42,793 nt of DNA from Chloroflexota bacterium (GTDB taxonomy: Bacteria; Chloroflexota; UBA6077; FW602-bin22; CADDYW01): contig JAJPKB010000463.1 of NCBI GenBank assembly GCA_021323915.1, positions 1 to 42,793 of the forward strand, read 5' to 3'. Below the pieces are notes generated by a model, which saw only the letters and a program-made list of their open reading frames with translations, did no database searches and was not told the DNA's origin. This document shows positions 1 through 8,013 of the stretch, one piece after another; the stretch's first letter is position 1, and each line of letters opens with the position of its first letter. The translations under genes and the position numbers were made by a program.

Positions 1-296
1 CCACTCCCCATGGGCTTGTCCCCCGCTCGTCCCGTTGCCCAGAGCGGGGGACAAGCCCCCGCGCTACCGGTTGGCCAAATGTCTACTCTTGGGAGCCAGG
101 AACTTCTCTCTCCCAATCCACGGTGGACCTCGATCGCGGCGCCGATCACCGCCTCCGAGATCCAGTTGGGCGCTGCTGGCGCCAGTCCGCTCACTCATGA
201 GTTAGGCTCGCGCCCTCTCTGGAACAACTATTCTCCGCTCCTGCCCTTCGTGTCTTCTCTGTGCCTCCGGTGGTGAACGTTCCCCCGTTCCGGTCT
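1..296. other. Intergenic sequence with inverted repeat and repeat debris
   Basis: No gene is supported in this stretch, which lies downstream of the minus-strand RDD gene. It holds one strong inverted repeat at 12-58 (listed separately). At about 225-270 there is sequence of the 'gaagacacgaagggc' kind, read on the minus strand, which resembles debris near 32840-32870 and 42550-42580. Short reading frames here lack ribosome-binding sites and protein-like composition. Confidence 0.6.
12..58. repeat. 17-bp inverted repeat (palindromic intergenic element)
   Basis: Arms 12-28 and 42-58 are perfect reverse complements, with a 13-nt loop. No T-run follows on either strand, so a simple intrinsic terminator is unlikely. 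It resembles the short GC-rich palindromes scattered through intergenic DNA of many high-GC bacteria. Its position about 240 bp past the RDD gene gives no clear role. Confidence 0.75.
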
Positions 297-1829
297 CTAC
301 GGCGCCTTCTGGCGCGATACGACCAGGGTCTTGCCGACCCGATCGCCCCAGGTCTGGCGCGCGGGCTCGCCCAGAATCCGCTGGCCCGAGCCGAGCCACA
401 TGACGTACAGCGCGACCAATCCGACGATGACCCGGATGGCCTCGTCGGCCGGCGTCCCACCCGGGATGAAGACCAGGATGTTGTCGTCGATCCAGATGCC
501 AATCACGAAGACGATCACGCCGAGCCCGACCACCAGCAGATAACCGATCGCGCGACCCAGCGCGTGGAAGAAACCGCAACGCCCCTGATCCGCTTCCCGA
601 ACGACCTGGATCCGGCAGATCATCATTCCGTACGTCTCACCGGCGGTCCAGCCGAAGACGAAGTAGAGGCCGAAGAACAACAGCCACAGCGCGGAGAAGA
701 CCTGCCGGGGATCGTCAGCCGGTCCCAGCACTCCCACCACCATGAAGACGGTCGTCAGGCCCAGGCTGCCGAAGCTGGCCAGCGCGAAGCCGATCACCAG
801 GTCGACCACCAGTGACAGGCCACGTCGCATCAACCCGGCGAGCGGACGCTTTGGCGGCTCTTCGGTGACGGCAGTCATCGCCGGGGGCATCTCCTGCGCC
901 GCCAGGATCGTTCCCGTGGCCGGGCGCTCGTCGGGCGCCTGGGAAGCGGTCTCGGGCCGCTCGGTCGCTGCTGAGCTGGCCCTGACCGGCTCGGGGGTCG
1001 GCTCGATGGTCGGCGGCGGAGCCGACAGCGTCACCGAGGGCGCAACGTCCGCCGGCGCTTCGGCGACCGGCTCGCTCGGCCGGTTCGGCGGGAGGGACTC
1101 GACGGCCGGGGGGCTCGCGGTGGTCGGCGGGTGCGCCGTTTCGCCAAGCGGGCTCGCTCCGGGCGCGCTCTCGCAGTGCAGGCAGGGCGACCCGGCCGGC
1201 CGCAGCGCGTGGCAGTTGGCGCAGATCAGTGGCTTTCCCAGCCCGTCGACCCCGGCCCGCATGAGCTGGTCGAGCCGGCGCAGGGCAACCTTCCAGACCC
1301 AGGTCGACTCGATCGGCGACGGACGCCGTTCGCGCCAGAACCCGATCGCCGCTTCGAGCATCTCGAGATAAAAGGTGCGGTACGGCTCGCGAAGCGCCGT
1401 CAACAGCTCCGCCGGGAGCGCGCCGGCGGCCATCCCACCCGCCGCGTCGGAAAGAACGCCAATCGTTTTTTCCTCCACGGTCGCGTGGAAGCCGCCGTTG
1501 GCCAGCAGCTCGATCCGGTACGTCGCGGCCACCCGCCCGGCCGGCGGCGGCTCGGCGACCAGGCGCCCCTCGCGCGATGCTCGCCGGGCCGCCTCCATCT
1601 CGTCCACCGCCGCGAGCCGCGCCGGATCGTTGATCATTCGCATCTGCCGCTCCGCGAAAAGGAGCGATCCGATGACGATGGGAACCTCGCGGGCGACTTT
1701 CTCCGCGGACGAACGCACCTGGGTGAGCGTCCGGTGATTCGCGCCGCTGGCATCCAGCGAGAGGGTGAGATCGAGGGTTCCCACGCTCGTCGTTTGAACG
1801 CGCTTCGTCGTTTCTGCTCTTGAATCCAC
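297..1829 (-). CDS. RDD-family membrane protein with internal zinc ribbon
   Basis: A 510-residue protein. The N-terminal half is soluble. A CxxC...CxxC zinc-ribbon-like motif (ICANCHALRPAGSPCLHCES) lies near residues 200-220, followed by a Pro/Ala/Glu-rich low-complexity linker. The C-terminal third is an RDD domain with about three hydrophobic segments (starting RPLAGLMRRGLSLVVDLVIG), a fold common in poorly characterised membrane proteins. The GTG start at 1829 was chosen because AGAGG sits 6 nt upstream. A longer in-frame extension to 2060 would run through the divergent promoter region. The gene diverges from the histidine kinase at 1931. Its role is unknown; membrane transport or sensing is only a guess. 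Confidence 0.8.
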   Translation of the reverse strand: MDSRAETTKRVQTTSVGTLDLTLSLDASGANHRTLTQVRSSAEKVAREVPIVIGSLLFAERQMRMINDPARLAAVDEMEAARRASREGRLVAEPPPAGRVAATYRIELLANGGFHATVEEKTIGVLSDAAGGMAAGALPAELLTALREPYRTFYLEMLEAAIGFWRERRPSPIESTWVWKVALRRLDQLMRAGVDGLGKPLICANCHALRPAGSPCLHCESAPGASPLGETAHPPTTASPPAVESLPPNRPSEPVAEAPADVAPSVTLSAPPPTIEPTPEPVRASSAATERPETASQAPDERPATGTILAAQEMPPAMTAVTEEPPKRPLAGLMRRGLSLVVDLVIGFALASFGSLGLTTVFMVVGVLGPADDPRQVFSALWLLFFGLYFVFGWTAGETYGMMICRIQVVREADQGRCGFFHALGRAIGYLLVVGLGVIVFVIGIWIDDNILVFIPGGTPADEAIRVIVGLVALYVMWLGSGQRILGEPARQTWGDRVGKTLVVSRQKAP

Positions 1830-1875
1830 CGAATGCCTCTTTCTGCTCCGACCATCAAGAAGGGCTTCTTTGTGG

Positions 1876-1881
1876 ATTGTA
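1876..1881 (-). promoter_or_regulatory. Candidate -10 (TACAAT) for the RDD gene
   Basis: On the minus strand TACAAT lies about 47 nt before the GTG start at 1829. I see no good -35 at the right distance, so this is a partial match. It faces the plus-strand -10 at 1905-1910 only 23 bp away. Confidence 0.4.
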
Positions 1882-1901
1882 CCACCGGACCCGATCGACG
1901 T

Positions 1902-1910
1902 TGCTATAAT
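1902..1910 (+). promoter_or_regulatory. Extended -10 promoter (TGCTATAAT) of the kinase/regulator pair
   Basis: TG-C-TATAAT is a consensus extended -10. No consensus -35 is found 16-18 bp upstream, as is usual for extended -10 promoters. The predicted transcript start is near 1917, only about 14 nt from the ATG at 1931, so the leader would be very short and the GGTGGAG ribosome site (1915-1921) would lie at its 5' end. Confidence 0.6.
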
Positions 1911-1930
1911 GTCCGGTGGAGTAACGAACG

Positions 1931-3028
1931 ATGCAAGCCGTACAGTCAGCCCAGGTCGTGCCGCGCGGCTCAGAGGCGGGCCAACCGATCGGACGGTGGC
2001 CGAGCCATCTCGTCCGTCGCGTCCTCGGCGTTCCGATCTTTTACAAGGTGTTGCTGGCAAACTCGCTGATCGTCGTGCTCGGAGCCGTGCTCGGCACCTG
2101 GCTCACCGTCCAGTACCGCAATTCGACCCCTGATGGATCGAGCGAGCAGCTGATCGTCGTCTTCACGATCGTCGGCATCGCCATGACCGTCCTGGTGAAC
2201 GTGGTCGTGCTCAAAGCCGCGTTCTTGCCGCTCGTCTCGGTCGAGCGCGCCGTCGAGGCGGTGCGACGTGGCGACCTGCGAGCGCGGGCCAGCCACGTCA
2301 CCTTCAGCGACCCCCAGATCGACCAGCTCATCGATACGATGAACTTGATGCTCGACGGTCTCGAAACCTACCGCGAGCGAGTACACTCGCTCTCGCGGCA
2401 GGTTCTGGTCGCCCAGGAAGAAGAGCGCCAGCGCATCGCCCGCGAGCTCCACGACGAGACGGCGCAGTCGTTGACCTCGCTCCTGATCGGCCTCCGCATG
2501 GTCGAGAAGAGCGCGTCTCCGGAGGAGCTGTCGGCGCGTATCGCCGAGCTTCGTGGTCAGACCGGGCGGACCCTCGAGGAGGTGCGCAAGCTCGCGCTCG
2601 ACCTTCGGCCCAGCGCCCTGGACGACCTCGGATTGATCGCCGCGCTTCAGTGGTACACCGACGACCTCGCGCGCCGAACCCAAATCGAGGTCGACTTCCG
2701 CTCGCAGGGCCTCGACACCCGCCTGCCGGACGACGTCGAGGTGGTCGTCTACCGAATCATCCAGGAAGCGCTGACGAACGTGGTCAAGCACTCCGGCGCG
2801 TCCCGTGTCGAGGTCACGATCGCGCGCGATAAGGCGGTGGTGTCGGCCAGCGTCGTCGACAACGGCCACGGCTTCAATCTCGAGCACGTCCGCCATTCCC
2901 GCGAGCGCGGCCTGGGCCTGTTCGGCATGCAAGAGCGAGTCGGGCTCGTCGGCGGAACGTTCCAGATCGCATCGCGCCCCGATTGGGGCACCCGAGTCGC
3001 AATCACCATCCCCCTGGAAAGCAGTTGA
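1931..3028 (+). CDS. NarL/DegS-type sensor histidine kinase
   Basis: A 365-residue HisKA_3-family kinase. Two membrane segments (about residues 38-60 and 74-97) enclose a very short extracytoplasmic loop. They are followed by a HAMP-like region (to about 150), the dimerisation helix with phospho-acceptor His174 in ARELHDETAQS, and a C-terminal HATPase domain (N-box QEALTNVVKHS, glycine boxes NGHGF and RGLGLFGMQER). The tiny sensor loop suggests it senses something in or at the membrane; the signal is unknown. The next gene, a LuxR-type response regulator, starts 2 nt after the stop and is its obvious partner. The start is supported by GGTGGAG 9 nt upstream. Confidence 0.92.
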   Translation: MQAVQSAQVVPRGSEAGQPIGRWPSHLVRRVLGVPIFYKVLLANSLIVVLGAVLGTWLTVQYRNSTPDGSSEQLIVVFTIVGIAMTVLVNVVVLKAAFLPLVSVERAVEAVRRGDLRARASHVTFSDPQIDQLIDTMNLMLDGLETYRERVHSLSRQVLVAQEEERQRIARELHDETAQSLTSLLIGLRMVEKSASPEELSARIAELRGQTGRTLEEVRKLALDLRPSALDDLGLIAALQWYTDDLARRTQIEVDFRSQGLDTRLPDDVEVVVYRIIQEALTNVVKHSGASRVEVTIARDKAVVSASVVDNGHGFNLEHVRHSRERGLGLFGMQERVGLVGGTFQIASRPDWGTRVAITIPLESS

Positions 3029-3030
3029 CC

Positions 3031-3687
3031 ATGGAAAAGACGAAGGTTCTCCTCGCGGACGATCACGCGGTTTTGCGCGCCGGGCTGCGCGCTTTGCTGG
3101 CGGGCGAGCCGGATATGGAGGTCGTCGGCGAGGCCGAGGACGGCGAAGACGCGGTCGTTCAGGCTCGCAAGCTACGGCCGGACGTCGTGGTGATGGACAT
3201 CGCTATGCCTCGGCTGAACGGTTTGGAGGCGATCCGGCGGATCCGCGATCTCGGTCTTCCGTGCAAGGTTCTGGTTCTGACGATGCACGCCGAGGAGCAG
3301 TATCTCCTTCAGGTGCTGCGGGCCGGGGGCGCCGGTTACGTCCTCAAAGCATCCGCCGATACCGAGCTGATGGAAGCGATCCGCACCGTCCACCGGGGCG
3401 AGCCGTTCCTCTACCCCTCGGCCACCGCCCTGCTGTTGGAAGACTACCGCGATCGAATCGCCGGCGACGACCGCGACCGGCTTGACGACCTCTCGGATCG
3501 CGAGCGCGAGGTGCTCGCCCTCACCGCCGCGGGGTACACGAACCAGGAAATCGCCGACAAGCTCATCATCAGCGCCAAGACGGTGGACACCTACCGTTCG
3601 CGGATCATGGAGAAGTTGAACCTCCACCACCGATCCGAGCTCGTCAAGTTCGCCCTCCGCCACGGGATGCTCACCGCTCAGGCCTGA
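3031..3687 (+). CDS. NarL/FixJ-family response regulator
   Basis: A 218-residue two-domain regulator. The receiver domain has acidic pair Asp10/Asp11 and phospho-acceptor Asp56 (VVVMDIAMP), with the conserved Thr and Lys later (LVLTMHA, YVLKASA). The C-terminal LuxR-type helix-turn-helix (about residues 150-212) begins LSDREREVLALTAAGYTNQEI. It is co-transcribed with the kinase directly upstream, which should phosphorylate it. The ATG at 3031 follows GGAAAG by 9 nt. The gene ends 5 nt from the convergent M20 gene, leaving no room for a separate terminator. Its target genes cannot be named from this window. Confidence 0.93.
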   Translation: MEKTKVLLADDHAVLRAGLRALLAGEPDMEVVGEAEDGEDAVVQARKLRPDVVVMDIAMPRLNGLEAIRRIRDLGLPCKVLVLTMHAEEQYLLQVLRAGGAGYVLKASADTELMEAIRTVHRGEPFLYPSATALLLEDYRDRIAGDDRDRLDDLSDREREVLALTAAGYTNQEIADKLIISAKTVDTYRSRIMEKLNLHHRSELVKFALRHGMLTAQA

Positions 3688-3692
3688 GCGCG

Positions 3693-4886
3693 TCAGGAAC
3701 GGTCGCTCGCCAGGAACCTGATCGCCGTCGCGGCGAGGGCCGCCACCCCGACCGGCAGGGCCTCCTCGTCCAGGTCGAACGTGGCGGTGTGAACCGGGCG
3801 CGGCGTCTCCCAGTCGGGAGCACGCACCCCGAGGTGCATGAAAGCCCCGGGCACACGCTGGAGCACGAACGCGAAATCCTCGGCACCCATCACCGGCTCG
3901 CGGGGCAGCACCGCTTCCGTTCCCAGCAGGTCGCCGAGGGCGGCGCGCACCAGCTCGACCATCTCGGCGTCGTTCTCCAGGGACGGGCACCCGACTCGGT
4001 AGTCGACCTCCGCGGTCGCCCGCATCGCGCCGGCGATTCCCCGCGCCACCTCGGTCAGCCGTTCCTCGACGTGGCGGCGCACTTTGTCGCGGTACGAGCG
4101 CACTGTGCCCTGAATCGTCGCCGTATCCGGAATCACGTTGTAGGTCGTCCCCGCTACCAGACTTCCGACTGTCACCACGGCAGGCTGATTGGGCGAAACT
4201 TCGCGGCTCACGATCGTTTGCAGCGCCGTCACGATGTGTGCGCCAATGACGATCGGATCCACCGTGCGGTGGGGCGAAGCGGCATGCCCGCCCTTCCCGC
4301 GAACGGTGATCGTGAACCGGTCCGACGACGCCATCGCCGGCCCGGGCCGAAGCGCGACCTGTCCGACGTACCGCTCGGTGTCGACGTGCAGGCCGAAGGC
4401 CGCGTCGACCGCGGGGTCGTCGAGAACGCCGTCCTCGATCATCCGAAGCGCGCCGGCTCCTCCCTCCTCGGCGGGTTGGAACATGAACTTGACGGTGCCG
4501 GCAATGCCGGCGCGATGGTCGGCCAGCACTCGCGCCACCCCGAGCAGAATGGCCGTGTGAGCGTCGTGGCCGCAGGCATGCATCACCCCGAGGTGTCGCG
4601 ACGTGTACGGCGTCTGGTTCTCCTCCTGAATCGGCAGCGCGTCCATGTCGGCGCGGAGGAGGACCGTCTTTCCGGGTCGGCGCCCACGCAGCAAGCCGAC
4701 GACTCCGGTGCCGCCCACGCCGGTGCGCACGTCCAGACCAAGCTCGCTCAAGCGCGCCGCGACCAGCGTGCTGGTTCGCTTCTCCTCGTAGGCGAGCTCC
4801 GGGTGCTGGTGAATGTCGCGGCGATCGGCCACGACGCCCGGCGCGATCTCGTTGGCGGTCTCCCGTAGATCGTTCGGCAATCGCAT
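3693..4886 (-). CDS. M20-family amidohydrolase (N-acyl-amino-acid/hippurate hydrolase type)
   Basis: A 397-residue metal-dependent peptidase/amidase, typical length for the family. It shows DIHQHPEL near residue 25, the metal site HACGHDAHT (Cys105, His107), the catalytic FQPAEEGG near 137-143, and the dimerisation-domain GKGGHAASPH. The C-terminal metal-ligand His lies in RPVHTATFDLDE. These enzymes remove acyl groups from amino acids or related amides in the cytoplasm; the exact substrate cannot be read. AGGAG lies 7 nt before the ATG. The gene is monocistronic, convergent with the response regulator and divergent from the NtrC-type gene. Confidence 0.93.
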   Translation of the reverse strand: MRLPNDLRETANEIAPGVVADRRDIHQHPELAYEEKRTSTLVAARLSELGLDVRTGVGGTGVVGLLRGRRPGKTVLLRADMDALPIQEENQTPYTSRHLGVMHACGHDAHTAILLGVARVLADHRAGIAGTVKFMFQPAEEGGAGALRMIEDGVLDDPAVDAAFGLHVDTERYVGQVALRPGPAMASSDRFTITVRGKGGHAASPHRTVDPIVIGAHIVTALQTIVSREVSPNQPAVVTVGSLVAGTTYNVIPDTATIQGTVRSYRDKVRRHVEERLTEVARGIAGAMRATAEVDYRVGCPSLENDAEMVELVRAALGDLLGTEAVLPREPVMGAEDFAFVLQRVPGAFMHLGVRAPDWETPRPVHTATFDLDEEALPVGVAALAATAIRFLASDRS

Positions 4887-4912
4887 AACTTATCTCCTAT
4901 TGTCATTCTTTG

Positions 4913-4918
4913 ATTATA
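4913..4918 (-). promoter_or_regulatory. -10 element (TATAAT) of the amidohydrolase gene
   Basis: A consensus TATAAT on the minus strand 26 nt before the ATG at 4886. The -35 region is not convincing. It is arranged back-to-back with the divergent promoter at 4927-4955. Confidence 0.55.
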
Positions 4919-4926
4919 TACGGCGG

Positions 4927-4955
4927 TTGCGTCTGCTAGCGGCCGACCGTATAAT
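4927..4955 (+). promoter_or_regulatory. Sigma-70-type promoter of the NtrC-type activator gene
   Basis: TTGCGT (4927-4932), a 17-bp spacer and TATAAT (4950-4955). The predicted start near 4962 leaves a leader of about 43 nt before the ATG at 5005. The activator is thus likely made by housekeeping polymerase, unlike its apparent sigma-54 targets. Confidence 0.75.
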
Positions 4956-5004
4956 TGGAGGCAAGTCCAATGACGGACTGACGGTCTTCCGACGAGGGGT
5001 TTCG

Positions 5005-6411
5005 ATGGCCAAGCGACACATCCTCATCGCGGACGACGATCCCTCGATCCGAACCCTTCTCCGAACATTCCTCGAAGGCGAGGGATATTCCATCAGCGAG
5101 GCCCGAACCGGGGGCGAGGTCATCGGGCTTCTCTCCGACAACCGAGGGATCGATCTCCTCATCGTCGATCTGCGCATGCCCGAATTGAGCGGCATGGATA
5201 TCCTTCAACGAATCGACGACCAGGATCTCGGCGTGCCCGTCGTCATGATGACCGCCTTCGGCACGTCGAACGTGGCGATCAAGGCGATCCAGCTCGGCGC
5301 GTACGACTACCTCACCAAGCCGTTCGAGCTCGAAGACGTGCTCGTCGCGATCCGACGCTTTTTCGAATACCAGGATCTAACCGCCGAGGTGAAAGCGCTG
5401 CGCGTCCAGGTGGGCGCACGGGATCCGGCCGAACGGATCGTCGGACGCAACACCCGTATGCTCGAGATCTACAAGACCATCGGCAAGGTGGCCCGGACCG
5501 ACGCGACAGTGCTCGTCACCGGCGAAACCGGGACCGGCAAGGAGCTGGTCGCGGAAACCCTCCACGTGAACTCGCAGCGCCGCAGCGCGCCGCTGATCAA
5601 GGTCGCCTGCGCCTCGCTCCCCGAGACGCTCCTCGAAAGCGAGCTGTTCGGCCACGAGAAAGGCTCCTTCACCAGCGCATACACCCAGCGGAAAGGGCGC
5701 TTCGAGCTTGCCCACAAGGGATCGATCTTCCTGGACGAGATCGGAGAGATGTCGCTGGGCACCCAGAAGAAGCTCCTGCGGGTGCTCCAGGAGCGCGAGT
5801 TCGAGCGGGTCGGCGGCAGCACGCCGATCAAGATCGACACCCGCGTCATCGCGGCGACGAACAAGGACCTGCTGGCCGAAGTCGACGCCGGCCGATTCCG
5901 CGCCGATCTCTACTACCGCCTGAATGTGATCACGATCCACATGCCTCCGCTGCGTGAGCGTAAAGACGACATTCCGTTCCTGGTCGAGCACTTCCTCGAC
6001 AAGCACCGCTTCGCGCCGGGCGCTCCCCCGGCGAAGATCACCGATCTGGCGATCGAGCAGCTCGATCGCCACGATTGGCCGGGCAACGTCCGCGAGCTCG
6101 AGAATACGATCGAGCGCGCGGTTGTCCTCGCCCAGGGCGACGTCATCACTCCTCAGCACCTCTTGCTGTCCCCGACGTCGACGAACCGGATCGTCGACCT
6201 GGCGGAGCGGATCCGGTCCGGCACCTCGCTCAAGGAAACTCTGGCCGACGTCGAGCGGCGCATGATCGTCGAGGCGCTCCGGCAGGCCGGAGGAGACCGC
6301 GACGCCGCGGCCGAGTCGCTCGGCCTGCAGCGACGGGCGCTCGTCGCGAAGATGAAGGAGCACGGGGTCCTGGACACCTCGGACGAGCCAATCAGCGTAT
6401 CCGGCGAATAA
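5005..6411 (+). CDS. NtrC-family sigma-54-dependent response regulator
   Basis: A 468-residue three-domain activator. The receiver (1-120) has Asp10-12, phospho-site Asp55, Thr83 and Lys105. The AAA+ domain (about 140-385) has Walker A GETGTGKE and Walker [10 protein letters not shown]. The sigma-54-contacting loop reads GSFTSA instead of canonical GAFTGA, but keeps the key Phe-Thr. The C-terminus is a Fis-type helix-turn-helix ([21 protein letters not shown]). No classical histidine kinase is adjacent. The nearest candidate partner is the degenerate kinase at 8014, in an operon with rpoN. It probably drives the -24/-12 promoters at 7152 and 7943 (inference). The ATG is preceded by GAGGGG. 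A longer frame back to 4813 runs through the promoter and was rejected. Confidence 0.93.
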   Translation: MAKRHILIADDDPSIRTLLRTFLEGEGYSISEARTGGEVIGLLSDNRGIDLLIVDLRMPELSGMDILQRIDDQDLGVPVVMMTAFGTSNVAIKAIQLGAYDYLTKPFELEDVLVAIRRFFEYQDLTAEVKALRVQVGARDPAERIVGRNTRMLEIYKTIGKVARTDATVLVTGETGTGKELVAETLHVNSQRRSAPLIKVACASLPETLLESELFGHEKGSFTSAYTQRKGRFELAHKGSIFLDEIGEMSLGTQKKLLRVLQEREFERVGGSTPIKIDTRVIAATNKDLLAEVDAGRFRADLYYRLNVITIHMPPLRERKDDIPFLVEHFLDKHRFAPGAPPAKITDLAIEQLDRHDWPGNVRELENTIERAVVLAQGDVITPQHLLLSPTSTNRIVDLAERIRSGTSLKETLADVERRMIVEALRQAGGDRDAAAESLGLQRRALVAKMKEHGVLDTSDEPISVSGE

Positions 6412-6458
6412 TCGGTAGTCCCGGAGCCGCCTCCCGGGCCAAAATTTGCCATCGGATC

Positions 6459-6499
6459 TTGACAACGCCGCGTCCCCGGCTATCATGATCATAGATCAT
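6459..6499 (+). promoter_or_regulatory. Strong sigma-70 promoter overlapped by ATCAT repeats
   Basis: TTGACA (6459-6464), a 16-bp spacer and TATCAT (6481-6486). The -10 runs into three ATCAT copies (6482-6486, 6488-6492, 6495-6499) and a perfect palindrome ATGATCAT (6485-6492). The repeats cover the predicted transcript start, where a repressor would act. The downstream start is GTG 6538. Confidence 0.75.
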
Positions 6500-6537
6500 T
6501 TGTTCGCTTTTCAAGTCGTCGGAACGAGGATAAAGTC

Positions 6538-7143
6538 GTGGTAAAGCGAGAGTTCATTGTCGAGCGCCAGGGGCGGTCATTCGTCCTGTACGCCGGGCTC
6601 CTGGACCTGGCGCACAGCCAGGGTCTACGGGCGATCCGAACGCGGCTGATTCAGGTCCCCAGCGAGGACAACGCCCAGACGGCGATCGTCCACGCCGAGG
6701 TCGATACCGACCGCGGAACCTTTTCGGGGATCGGCGATGCCAGTCCGGCGAACGTCGCGCGCGCGATGCTCACCTGCACGATTCGGCTGGCGGAGACGCG
6801 CGCCAAGGCCCGCGCGCTCCGCGACGCCGTCAACGTCGGCGTCACCGCCTTCGAGGAGCTGGGCGAGGCCGACGAGGCATCCGCGCTGCCTCCGCTCGAC
6901 GGACGTGGTCCTCTCGCCGGGGATGAGCTTCCGGCGGGACCGCGCCAGCCGACGCCGTCTTCGTCGTCGGGCCTCGCGACCCCGGCGCAGGTTCGGGCCA
7001 TCTACTCGATCGGACGCGACCAGCACAATTTGACCGAGACCGAGGTCGACGAGCGGTCGAGCACGCTGTTCGGCGCTGCTCCTCACGAGCTGAGCCGAAA
7101 GCAAGCATCGGAGTTCATCACCGGACTCAAGGGCGGGCGCTGA
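6538..7143 (+). CDS. Hypothetical protein resembling single-strand annealing proteins
   Basis: A 201-residue soluble protein. The N-terminal domain (about 1-115) has strands around FVLYAGLLDLAHSQGLRAI, then a glycine-rich turn (TFSGIGDAS) and a basic helix (AETRAKARALRDAVNVG). This layout recalls the Rad52/Red-beta type of annealing proteins, but I cannot prove kinship. A Pro/Ser-rich linker (120-150) leads to a small C-terminal helical domain (PAQVRAIYSIGRDQHN ... ELSRKQASEFI) like those ending some recombination-associated proteins. GTG 6538 follows GAGGA by 7 nt. It has its own sigma-70 promoter and sits between the NtrC gene and the sigma-54-promoted BON gene. Role unknown. Confidence 0.7.
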   Translation: MVKREFIVERQGRSFVLYAGLLDLAHSQGLRAIRTRLIQVPSEDNAQTAIVHAEVDTDRGTFSGIGDASPANVARAMLTCTIRLAETRAKARALRDAVNVGVTAFEELGEADEASALPPLDGRGPLAGDELPAGPRQPTPSSSSGLATPAQVRAIYSIGRDQHNLTETEVDERSSTLFGAAPHELSRKQASEFITGLKGGR

Positions 7144-7151
7144 ACGGGCGC

Positions 7152-7166
7152 GGGCACCGTTCTTGC
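7152..7166 (+). promoter_or_regulatory. Sigma-54 (-24/-12) promoter of the BON-domain gene
   Basis: GGGCAC-N5-TTGC has the invariant GG (7153-7154) and GC (7165-7166) at the required spacing and matches the TGGCAC-N5-TTGC consensus at all but the first base. The predicted start is near 7178, 22 nt before the GTG at 7200. An NtrC-type activator and rpoN in the same cluster make a chance match less likely. Confidence 0.65.
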
Positions 7167-7199
7167 CTCTCCCGGTCTTTCTTGCGATGGGAGGAACAC

Positions 7200-7925
7200 G
7201 TGCCCCAAAAAGAGCAGGAGGTTCGAGACGTCGGCGAGCTGGTCCAGATCGCGCTTTCGCCCGTCCAGACCTACGGCTTGACCGTCTCCTTCAACCGGAA
7301 AGGAGACGTCACCCTCGACGGCGCCGTTCGGACCCACCAGGCGCGCGAGGACGCCGAGCGTCTGGCGTCGCGCGTTCCCGGCGTCCGTCGAGTGGTGAAT
7401 CGCCTTAACCTCGATCCCCTCGTCGGTTCGATGCCGGTGCGTCGAACCGTCATTAGTCCCGAGCTCGCCGCCGAGATCGAGCTCACCCAGGGCCACTACG
7501 CCAGCGGGACCGAAGACCGCTTCAACGAATCGATCGGCACGACCGACACCGCCATCGCGGCCGACGAGGCCGTTCCGTACTTCGCGCCGACCGATCCGCC
7601 GGTGCGGCGGGCTCCGCGTGCCGAGGAAGGCTACGCGGTCGTCGGTGGATTCTCCCAAACGGCGCTCGACGCGCCGATCGATCTCGAGCAGCTTCCCAGC
7701 GCCTTGACGGCGGGCGACGACGAGATCGCCCGCCGGGTTCGCCTCGCCCTGAAAGAGGACGCCGGGACCGCGGATCTGCCGGTCCACGTCGTGGTTCGCG
7801 AGGGAATCGTCCATCTCCGCGGCGTGGTGCCTTCGCTCGCCGATGCCGAGCTCGCCGAGGAGGTCGCGTCTCGTGCGCCGGGCGTCCTCGACGTCGAGGA
7901 AGAGCTCGCGGTCGAGGGAATCTAG
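7200..7925 (+). CDS. Protein with two BON domains
   Basis: A 241-residue protein. BON domains lie near residues 10-70 (VSFNRKGDVTLDGAVRT ... VPGVRRVVNRL) and 170-240 (VHVVVREGIVHLRGVVPS ... APGVLDVEEELAV), joined by an acidic, proline-containing linker. BON domains bind phospholipid or envelope components and often appear in stress proteins. No signal peptide or membrane helix is seen, so it may act at the inner face of the membrane. GTG 7200 was chosen because GGGAGG ends 5 nt before it; a TTG 18 nt upstream overlaps that site. It appears to be transcribed from the -24/-12 element at 7152, so is a likely sigma-54 target. Confidence 0.82.
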   Translation: MPQKEQEVRDVGELVQIALSPVQTYGLTVSFNRKGDVTLDGAVRTHQAREDAERLASRVPGVRRVVNRLNLDPLVGSMPVRRTVISPELAAEIELTQGHYASGTEDRFNESIGTTDTAIAADEAVPYFAPTDPPVRRAPRAEEGYAVVGGFSQTALDAPIDLEQLPSALTAGDDEIARRVRLALKEDAGTADLPVHVVVREGIVHLRGVVPSLADAELAEEVASRAPGVLDVEEELAVEGI

Positions 7926-7942
7926 CGGCTCGGGCGCGAAAC

Positions 7943-7957
7943 TGGCACAGAAATTGC
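7943..7957 (+). promoter_or_regulatory. Perfect sigma-54 (-24/-12) promoter before the kinase-like/rpoN unit
   Basis: TGGCAC (7943-7948), five bases, TTGC (7954-7957), followed by A, is an exact consensus match. It lies 18 nt after the BON stop codon, in the only non-coding gap available. The predicted start near 7969 leaves about 45 nt before the ATG at 8014. Because rpoN is the second gene of this unit, it predicts positive autoregulation of sigma-54. Confidence 0.82.
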
Positions 7958-8013
7958 ACCGCTCGCTGCGGCCGCTATCTCGCGCTCAACGCGCTTTAAA
8001 GAAGCGACGCGGC

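Noticed and set aside
5377-6492. Long minus-strand frame opposite the NtrC-type gene
   Set aside because: Antisense to a clear gene, charged Arg/Asp/Leu composition typical of shadow frames in GC-rich DNA, no ribosome site.
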